Below are positions 1-5,049 of a stretch of DNA of 5,579 nucleotides, one piece after another; the first letter of the stretch is position 1; each line of letters begins with the position of its first letter. The notes beneath the pieces were generated by a model, which saw nothing but the letters and a program-made list of their open reading frames with translations, did not search any database and had not been told where the DNA came from. Origin of the DNA: a bacterium (lineage in GTDB: Bacteria > Bacillota_I > Bacilli_A > Acholeplasmatales > JAEDCM01). The position numbers and the translations under genes were made by a program. Location: positions 1 to 5,579 of the forward strand of contig JAILIR010000048.1 in NCBI GenBank assembly GCA_024695185.1. The letters run 5' to 3'.

Positions 1-331
1 CATCTAAGAAATCTTTTAGTATTTCTTTAATTCTTGGATAATCTTTTATTCTAATAAATAGATCCACTTCAGGTAATGATTTCTTTAAATCATCATAGTA
101 ACGCTCTACTAAGCAACCAGTTACAATAGTTTTTTTCTTATAATCTAATACCTCAAGTATAGTATCAATAGATTCCTTTTTAGCACTTTCGATAAACCCA
201 CATGTATTAACAATAATGATATCGGCTTCATCCATATCATTAGTTATATCACTTCTTTTAAAAAGCCCTAAAATCATTTCTGAATCTACTTGATTTTTCG
301 CACAACCAAGTGATATTAATCCTACTTTCAT
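1..331 (-). CDS. rimO: Ribosomal protein S12 methylthiotransferase RimO, N-terminal fragment
   Basis: RimO is a radical-SAM iron-sulfur enzyme that adds a methylthio group to a conserved aspartate of ribosomal protein S12. I translated the 110 codons present. The start [18 protein letters not shown], then [14 protein letters not shown], then VTGCLVERY followed by LPEVD, is the RimO form of the N-terminal methylthiotransferase domain. The three cysteines that bind the auxiliary 4Fe-4S cluster are present at residues 10, 44 and 73. The radical-SAM CxxxCxxC motif and the TRAM domain would lie beyond the left edge, so this is about a quarter of a usual protein of roughly 440 residues. The ATG at 329-331 follows an AAAGGAAG ribosome site at 340-347 with an 8-base spacer. 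It is the third gene of the minus-strand operon, 39 bp after rlmH. The close relative MiaB (a tRNA enzyme) is less likely because CAKNxVDSE and CGFIxxAKxES are RimO-typical. Confidence 0.93.
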   Translation of the reverse strand, partial: MKVGLISLGCAKNQVDSEMILGLFKRSDITNDMDEADIIIVNTCGFIESAKKESIDTILEVLDYKKKTIVTGCLVERYYDDLKKSLPEVDLFIRIKDYPRIKEILKDFLD

Positions 332-354
332 ATCAAACACTTCCTTTAATATAA

Positions 355-368
355 GGCTTATTTAAGCC
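355..368 (-). other. Small hairpin in the rlmH-rimO gap
   Basis: GGCTT and AAGCC form a 5-bp stem around a 4-base loop (6 bp if the loop shrinks to 2 bases), just after the rlmH stop codon. On the minus strand it is followed by TTATATT, not a true T-run. It is too weak for a confident terminator. It could cause partial attenuation or processing between rlmH and rimO, or it could be chance. Confidence 0.3.
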
Positions 369-370
369 AT

Positions 371-388
371 TTATTTATGATAAGATTC
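371..388 (-). other. SCC-attachment-like sequence at the rlmH 3' end
   Basis: The last 18 bases of rlmH read GAATCTTATCATAAATAA on the minus strand. They closely resemble the core site in staphylococcal rlmH (orfX) where SCC elements integrate (GAAGC.TATCATAA type, from memory). The likeness follows from the conserved ES/EA-YHK-stop codons. No recombinase, second copy of the site or element is seen here, since rimO follows directly. It is an unoccupied, potential site only. Confidence 0.3.
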
Positions 389-832
389 ATTGTTATTTAT
401 CTTAAATGAACGGTATATTTGTTCAAGTAAGATAAGCTTCATTAATTTATGAGGGAAAGTAAATTTAGAAAAACATAATCTATAATCCGCTTTATTTATT
501 ACCTCATTATCTAAGCCTAAAGATCCACCAATAATAAAGTTAATAGTTGATGAAACTAAAGTAATTTCATCCATCTTTTTTGCAAACTCTACGCTATCAA
601 GTTCCTTACCCTTTAAATCTAAAACAATTGTATAAGAGTTATTAGGAATCTTAGCTAGTATTCTTTCTCCTTCTTTTTTCTTAACGGTTTTTTCATCTAA
701 ATCATTAGATTCATCCATTACAGTAATAAGCTCAATATTAGAATACTTACTTATTCTTTTTTTATATTCTTCTATTCCATCAATAAAATAAGATTCTTTA
801 ATTTTTCCAACCGAAATAATATTAATTTTCAT
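371..832 (-). CDS. rlmH: 23S rRNA (pseudouridine-1915-N3)-methyltransferase RlmH
   Basis: RlmH is a small SPOUT (knotted) methyltransferase. It works as a homodimer and methylates pseudouridine 1915 in helix 69 of 23S rRNA on assembled 70S ribosomes, using S-adenosylmethionine. The 153-residue protein is full length for the family (about 155-160). The SAM-binding knot is visible as FIIGGSLGL at residues 99-107, then FTFPHKLMKLILLEQIYR at 124-141, and the family-specific C-terminal end ESYHK, whose Tyr-His contributes to substrate recognition. The N-terminal MKINIISVGKIKESYF is also typical. The ATG at 830-832 is preceded by GAGGTG (838-843). That site lies in the last two codons of yycJ, and the yycJ stop ends 2 bp before this start, so translation of the two genes is probably coupled. 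No residue expected to be essential is missing. Confidence 0.97.
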   Translation of the reverse strand: MKINIISVGKIKESYFIDGIEEYKKRISKYSNIELITVMDESNDLDEKTVKKKEGERILAKIPNNSYTIVLDLKGKELDSVEFAKKMDEITLVSSTINFIIGGSLGLDNEVINKADYRLCFSKFTFPHKLMKLILLEQIYRSFKINNNESYHK

Positions 833-834
833 AA

Positions 835-1620
835 TTACACCTCGATTATTCTAGAAGGATAATCTTGCTCCGCATAATCAATAGCTATTTTAGTTAAATC
901 TATTGAAAAGGTCTCAAATACCCTATTTGTCGTTTCTTTAAGTATATCTAAATCGTTACATTCTTGCGATCTATGAATGAAGATTATATTAGTTGTATTC
1001 TTATCAATTAAGTAACTTAAAGCTACCGCACTATCCTCATTAGATAAGTGTCCCCTATCCCCTAAAACTCTATTCTTTAAATTTTGTGGTCTAGGACTAG
1101 CCATCTCCATTAATGGATCATAGTTTGCTTCAAATAAGTAACAGTTTGCATTACTTAAAATATCTCTATAATCTTCACTAACATAACCTGTATCAGCAAT
1201 ATAAACTATTTTTTTATCATATTCTTCTATTATTAAGCCAAAGCATTCTCTAGCATCATGTGATAAAGGAATAATAGTAATAGTCATATCATTAATTTTA
1301 ACTTTGTCAAAAGCATTAATAAATTCATGTGGAAAATCTTTAATATCGTTATAGAAGTTTGGCGTTAATTCATAGAATGATACATTGGAAATATAATATT
1401 TGGCATTTGTGTTCTTTATTACTCCTGCCATAAACTTAATATGGTCAGTATGCTCATGAGTAATAAATAAGGCATCTGGTTTAATATTGATATTCTTTTC
1501 ATTTAAAGTTAGCTTTACTTTTTTAAATGATATTCCAGCATCAATAAAGATATTTGCACTTACACCTTCTATATATGTACAATTACCTTTTGACCCACTT
1601 CCTATAACTACAATTTTCAT
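835..1620 (-). CDS. yycJ: YycJ/WalJ-type metallo-beta-lactamase-fold nuclease
   Basis: This is a soluble metallo-beta-lactamase-fold hydrolase of the YycJ (WalJ) group. Characterised YycJ proteins are reported as 5'-3' DNA exonucleases linked to mismatch repair, and walJ lies in the walRK cell-wall operon of many Firmicutes. With the start used here the protein has 261 residues, normal for the group. Visible motifs are GSGSKGN (7-13), the metal-binding THEHTDH (54-60), SHDA (120-123), ADTGY (142-146), EANYD (164-168), GDRGHLSN (187-194, a group hallmark) and the final ligand region HRSQECND (216-223). I chose the ATG at 1618-1620. An in-frame GTG at 1627-1629 would add three residues, but it lies within the AGAGGTGAT ribosome site of this ATG. 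It is the first gene of the operon with rlmH and rimO. walRKHI are not upstream; a divergent lipoprotein gene is. The yycJ-rlmH closeness is a known Firmicute neighbourhood. Confidence 0.9.
   Translation of the reverse strand: MKIVVIGSGSKGNCTYIEGVSANIFIDAGISFKKVKLTLNEKNINIKPDALFITHEHTDHIKFMAGVIKNTNAKYYISNVSFYELTPNFYNDIKDFPHEFINAFDKVKINDMTITIIPLSHDARECFGLIIEEYDKKIVYIADTGYVSEDYRDILSNANCYLFEANYDPLMEMASPRPQNLKNRVLGDRGHLSNEDSAVALSYLIDKNTTNIIFIHRSQECNDLDILKETTNRVFETFSIDLTKIAIDYAEQDYPSRIIEV
838..843 (-). promoter_or_regulatory. rlmH ribosome binding site inside the end of yycJ
   Basis: GAGGTG forms both the last two sense codons (Glu-Val) of yycJ and the Shine-Dalgarno of rlmH. It is followed by the yycJ stop TAA, two bases and the rlmH ATG. 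The spacing from GAGG to ATG is 7 bases, near optimal. A ribosome terminating on yycJ would sit directly over the rlmH start region. Confidence 0.8.
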
Positions 1621-1624
1621 AAAA

Positions 1625-1633
1625 ATCACCTCT
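1625..1633 (-). promoter_or_regulatory. Ribosome binding site that fixes the yycJ start
   Basis: AGAGGTGAT matches the 16S anti-Shine-Dalgarno closely over AGGTGAT. GAGG lies 8 bases upstream of the ATG at 1620. The alternative in-frame GTG start at 1629 is part of this site, so it is almost certainly not used. Confidence 0.8.
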
Positions 1634-1644
1634 TTTATTTTATC

Positions 1645-1673
1645 ATAATAACACCTTTTAGAGAAGATGAGAA
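1645..1673 (-). promoter_or_regulatory. Putative sigma-A promoter of the yycJ-rlmH-rimO operon
   Basis: On the minus strand there is a -35 TTCTCA (1673-1668, 4 of 6 consensus bases), a 17-base spacer, and a -10 TATTAT (1650-1645, 5 of 6) preceded by TG at the extended -10 position (TGTTATTAT). Transcription would start near 1637-1640. That gives a short leader of about 20 bases holding the yycJ ribosome site. AT-rich DNA yields such matches by chance, but spacing and extended -10 both fit. Confidence 0.5.
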
Positions 1674-1697
1674 ATATATAAAATTAATTTATATATT
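1673..1697. repeat. AT-rich 10-bp inverted repeat between the divergent promoters
   Basis: AATATATAAA (1673-1682) and TTTATATATT (1688-1697) are perfect inverted copies around a 5-base centre ATTAA. The outer ends overlap the innermost bases of both predicted -35 boxes (1668-1673 and 1696-1701). It could be an operator controlling both promoters, an UP-element-like A/T tract serving both, or chance in AT-only sequence. Confidence 0.45.
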
Positions 1698-1724
1698 GCA
1701 TATAACAAAAAAAAATGGTATTAT
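1696..1724 (+). promoter_or_regulatory. Putative sigma-A promoter of the lipoprotein gene
   Basis: A -35 TTGCAT (1696-1701, keeping the important TTG), a 17-base spacer and a -10 TATTAT (1719-1724) with the extended -10 TGG directly before it (TGGTATTAT). The expected start point is about 1730-1732. That leaves a leader of nearly 60 bases beginning with the dyad at 1733-1749. Confidence 0.6.
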
Positions 1725-1732
1725 AGATTATG

Positions 1733-1749
1733 CTATGGTTTTACCATAG
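1733..1749. promoter_or_regulatory. Perfect 7-bp dyad at the predicted transcript start
   Basis: CTATGGT and ACCATAG are exact inverted copies around TTT. The dyad begins 8 bp after the -10 box, at or just after the predicted start of transcription. Two readings are possible: an operator at which a repressor would block initiation or clearance, or a 5'-terminal mRNA stem-loop that protects the long lipoprotein message. It has no T-run after it, so it is not a terminator. Confidence 0.5.
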
Positions 1750-1788
1750 AATAGATAAAATAATAGACATAATGAGGAGTGACTTACA

Positions 1789-4700
1789 ATGGAAAACAAA
1801 AAGGTATTAGGCAAGATTATTCCTGCGGTATTAGTTCTTGTTTTAGCCCTACTACTTATTATTACAATTTCTTCTTGTTCAAAAGGGAAGAAAACTCCAG
1901 TAGGTGCAATTGAAGATAAGAAAGACTACCTAAAGATTGATATTGCCGATGACAAGACTTACACTGTTTCCAAACTTGAATTCTACAATAAACTTAGATA
2001 TGTCGGTTATGATGTATTTGAAGATGCTTTATATGAAGCTGCTTTAAATGATATCGTTACTGAAATTAAAAAGGATATTGAAGATAATAGTGCTGACTTA
2101 ACTCAAGCTAAGTATTACAAGAGATTTAAGTACATTATTGATAAGCAAGTTTACCAAACAGCTGATGAGGAAGAAATTGCCGAATTTGAAGATGATGAAA
2201 AAGAAAGAAATCAAAAAATCTATCTTAACAATCTAAAGCAAATTGGCTATGCCGTAGATGATACAACAAACATCTACCAAAAGGCTTCACTTGAATTTCA
2301 AGTTATTACTCTTGCTAAAAGAGAATATGCTAGAAGCGTACTATTAAAAGATATCGATGATGAAGATAGTGAAAATAAAGTAACTACTAAGAAAATCGAA
2401 GACTTCTTCGATAAGAAAATTCAAAATAGAAACGACTTCAGTGCATTATTAGTTCTTTTCTCTTCACAAACAGAAATTGAAGAGGCATTAAGACAATTAA
2501 ACTTAAAATTCATTGGTAGCAAGCTTTATAGAGTATTTGCTAAGGATGCAGAATATGAAGATGATTCAAATAGAACATTTGCTGAATATGAAGAATACTA
2601 CAAAGACTTCGATACTAAAGAAGGCGTAGCTGCTTTAGATGATAACGAAGTATTATTTGAATTATGTAGAGTTTATAATTATGTATATTCTTATAGAACT
2701 CCATTAACATTTGTTATTGGTGGTAAAGATTATCTTGATTCTACAGAATATCCATTTGATCCACTAATTGATTCTTATACTGAAGCTGATTATGAAGTAA
2801 TCAAAAACTATGATATCAATGATATGGTAACTATGTTAGTAGCTCAAGATACTGGTGATTTAAAAACATCTCCAAGATTAAATTATGATTATGCTACAAT
2901 TCATGAAATTGATTCAACACTTCAAACAGCAATGTATACAAAATACTTATTCGATAGTGAAAAGGTAGAAAGATACAATACTCCTTCTGCTACATTCGCT
3001 AGAGGTAACTATTTAGCATTCAAATTAATTGATGCTGATGAAATAACTTATAAAGCCGTTAAAGCTTTAGTTGAATTAGAGGATGCTGTTGAAGCTAACG
3101 CTGATGAAAAATCAATGAATTCATATATCGCCGTTATTAAAGAGCATTTCACAGATAGACTAAAAGGTTTAGGAATCTATGATGATAATGATAAAGTTAA
3201 AGCATGGGCATTAGATTATGCTAAAAATATTGTTGCATTTGGTATCACAGGTGCTAAAGCAATTTTAGATAGTACTTCTGATAGAGAAAATCAAGATTCA
3301 ATTTGGTCAAAAGTATTTGAAGATATGCTTACTGATAGCTATATTGAAGAAAAATTAAAAGAATACTTAGATGAAGATTGTAAGATTTCTATCTATGATT
3401 CCTTATTTGAAGTACAATTCGATCAAAATAATGATTTCTACAAAGCTGGAAACAAGAAATCAAAAACTGATGTATTAAAGGTTAAAGCTAATGATAAAGA
3501 AGTAAGTATTACTGCTGAAGAAATGTTTAAGAGAATTGAGACTAAGTATGGTGCTACTGTTTCAGCTAGCTTATTATTCAACCAAATTCTAAAAGAAAAG
3601 TATTATGACAAAATCACTGATACTAAGAAGAAAGAATTTGAAAAAGAATATGAACAAATTCTAACAGTATTTGCTCAAGGCCAATCTACTCAATATGGAT
3701 ACAATCCATCAATTGGTCAAAAAGCATTCATTAACTTATATTTCCAAGCTGATAATAAAAATGATGCAATCTTCAACATGTGGGTTGCTAAAGAATTACA
3801 AAACGAATTAATTTATAATAACCCAACAGTTATTAATGAAAATATTTTAAATTATTTCACAACATTAACAGAAATCGAAATGAATAATTATGTTCATTTA
3901 GAATACAACATCTTATATGTTTATACAGATGATGATGAAAATGGTGAAGCTGATGACTGGTCAAAGGTTGAAGATACTGATCCAAGAAAGCAAGAAGTTA
4001 TGGAATTAGCTAGTGAATTAATTAATATTATTAATGAAAGAGCTATGAGAGAATACTCAAATAGTGATAGAGCAGGTGCTTACAACTCACTAAACTCTAA
4101 GTATAAAGCTTCTTCTAGAGTTTCTAATATCGGTCATGCTGGAAATGGTGATCCAGTTCCTACAGACGGATTTAAGACTACTGCTGAACAAGATGCTTAC
4201 TACTTTGCTAAATATAAAGCTAAAGGCTTATTCATTTCTGAAGATGTCGATGTAGCTTTAAAGGCTCTAACTGATTTAGATGATAAAGATGATAATTATG
4301 TATCACAACTTCAAAGAATTTATAACTTAATGTTAAGCGAATATAAGAGTGATTTAGATACAGATGTTATTATTGCTAGACAATTAGAAGCTGATGATGA
4401 TTATGCTAATTTAGATACAGTATCAAAAGATACAGTATTCACTTTCGAAAAGGGCTTCGGTTCATTCTTCGTTTATAAGACAACAAAAGCTAATGTCTTC
4501 ACATTTGAAGAAAAAGATAACGCTGATACTTCTACTGGAGGTAAGGTATATCCTTATTCAATAGATGTTGATGATCCATTCCCAGTTGATGAAGACAATA
4601 AGCCAATTGATAATACAGGCACAGAAAAATCTTTATATAACACTAATGAATTAGTTTCAATTAACCAATTAATTGTCTACATTAGAGAATATAAAGATGG

Positions 4701-4959
4701 TGTTGAATCATTATCTAAGGATGTATTAAATGCCTTTACTGATTACTATGAAACAGATATCATGAAGACTTATACATCAGATGCCTTCAGATATTATATT
4801 GAATTAACATTAATTGATCAATATATTGCTGATGGAAAAATCACAATGGATGCTGATTTAAAAGAAAAGCTAGATACACTTGTAGCTTGCAACCAAGCAT
4901 CACTATTCGATTATAAAGAAAACGACTTTACTAATAAGTGGTTTGAATTATTCAAATAA
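1789..4959 (+). CDS. Very large acidic surface lipoprotein, possible divergent PrsA/SurA-like foldase
   Basis: I do not recognise a named family. Residues 1-30 are a type II signal peptide: positive N-terminus (MENKKVLGK), hydrophobic core (10-27) and lipobox ISSC with Cys30, so the mature protein should be lipid-anchored outside the membrane. The remaining ~1026 residues are rich in Asp, Glu, Lys and Tyr and have no further membrane segment. Residues 55-185 and 562-675 look like two copies of a helical SurA/PrsA N-terminal chaperone core (for example ITAEEMFKRIETKYG, then LLFNQILKEKYYDKI). Each is followed by a degenerate parvulin-like start: NDFSALLVLFSSQTEIEEAL at 215-234, and LEYNILYVYTDDD with KQEVMELASELINII at 704-748. 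An acidic DDDENGEADDW loop lies at 714-724. This assignment is by eye. The ATG at 1789 follows GAGGAG (1774-1779) with a 9-base spacer. The gene ends in tandem TAA codons. It stands alone between its own promoter and terminator. A plain structural or substrate-binding lipoprotein is the main alternative. Confidence 0.6.
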   Translation: MENKKVLGKIIPAVLVLVLALLLIITISSCSKGKKTPVGAIEDKKDYLKIDIADDKTYTVSKLEFYNKLRYVGYDVFEDALYEAALNDIVTEIKKDIEDNSADLTQAKYYKRFKYIIDKQVYQTADEEEIAEFEDDEKERNQKIYLNNLKQIGYAVDDTTNIYQKASLEFQVITLAKREYARSVLLKDIDDEDSENKVTTKKIEDFFDKKIQNRNDFSALLVLFSSQTEIEEALRQLNLKFIGSKLYRVFAKDAEYEDDSNRTFAEYEEYYKDFDTKEGVAALDDNEVLFELCRVYNYVYSYRTPLTFVIGGKDYLDSTEYPFDPLIDSYTEADYEVIKNYDINDMVTMLVAQDTGDLKTSPRLNYDYATIHEIDSTLQTAMYTKYLFDSEKVERYNTPSATFARGNYLAFKLIDADEITYKAVKALVELEDAVEANADEKSMNSYIAVIKEHFTDRLKGLGIYDDNDKVKAWALDYAKNIVAFGITGAKAILDSTSDRENQDSIWSKVFEDMLTDSYIEEKLKEYLDEDCKISIYDSLFEVQFDQNNDFYKAGNKKSKTDVLKVKANDKEVSITAEEMFKRIETKYGATVSASLLFNQILKEKYYDKITDTKKKEFEKEYEQILTVFAQGQSTQYGYNPSIGQKAFINLYFQADNKNDAIFNMWVAKELQNELIYNNPTVINENILNYFTTLTEIEMNNYVHLEYNILYVYTDDDENGEADDWSKVEDTDPRKQEVMELASELINIINERAMREYSNSDRAGAYNSLNSKYKASSRVSNIGHAGNGDPVPTDGFKTTAEQDAYYFAKYKAKGLFISEDVDVALKALTDLDDKDDNYVSQLQRIYNLMLSEYKSDLDTDVIIARQLEADDDYANLDTVSKDTVFTFEKGFGSFFVYKTTKANVFTFEEKDNADTSTGGKVYPYSIDVDDPFPVDEDNKPIDNTGTEKSLYNTNELVSINQLIVYIREYKDGVESLSKDVLNAFTDYYETDIMKTYTSDAFRYYIELTLIDQYIADGKITMDADLKEKLDTLVACNQASLFDYKENDFTNKWFELFK

Positions 4960-4982
4960 TAAGTTAACTCCAATCAAAATAT

Positions 4983-5010
4983 AAAAGAGCTAGAATCCTA
5001 GCTCTTTTCT
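4983..5010. terminator. Intrinsic terminator of the lipoprotein gene, probably bidirectional
   Basis: AAAAGAGCTAG (4983-4993) and CTAGCTCTTTT (4998-5008) form an 11-bp perfect stem with loop AATC, 24 bp after the stop codon. On the plus strand the stem ends in TTTT followed by CTCTTTATTT. Read from the minus strand, the stem is followed by TTTTATATTTT, so it can also stop transcripts arriving from yhaM. Confidence 0.9.
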
Positions 5011-5019
5011 CTTTATTTA

Positions 5020-5049
5020 AATAAAAGAAAAACACATTTAAAATGTGTT
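5020..5049 (-). terminator. Intrinsic terminator of yhaM overlapping its stop codon
   Basis: On the minus strand AACACAT (5049-5043) and ATGTGTT (5037-5031) form a 7-bp stem, extendable through the AT centre. TTTTTCTTTTAT follows at about 5032-5021. The left arm begins inside the yhaM TAA stop. The stem is AT-rich and so weaker than the neighbouring hairpin at 4983-5008, which may act as a backup. Confidence 0.7.

Noticed and set aside
371..388. An integrated SCC-like element
   Set aside because: Only the site-like sequence is present. There is no second site, recombinase or foreign cargo before rimO.
1621..1629. In-frame GTG start giving a 264-residue YycJ
   Set aside because: The GTG is inside the AGAGGTGAT ribosome site serving the ATG at 1620, and YycJ proteins normally begin MKI/MK-V close to the GSGSxGN motif.
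1621..1788. Riboswitch, T-box or small RNA gene in the divergent intergenic region
   Set aside because: The region is only about 170 bp and is accounted for by two promoters, two dyads and ribosome sites. No conserved RNA motif or terminator is seen.
1789..2700. Shift in codon use along the lipoprotein gene
   Set aside because: The first few hundred codons use more CTT/CTA for Leu and AAG for Lys, while later ones favour TTA and AAA. I made no count, and the drift is gradual with no junction, so I do not claim a fusion.
1789..4959. Alternative genetic code (TGA = Trp)
   Set aside because: The tryptophans checked in the large protein are all TGG, no in-frame TGA is needed anywhere, and all visible stops are TAA.
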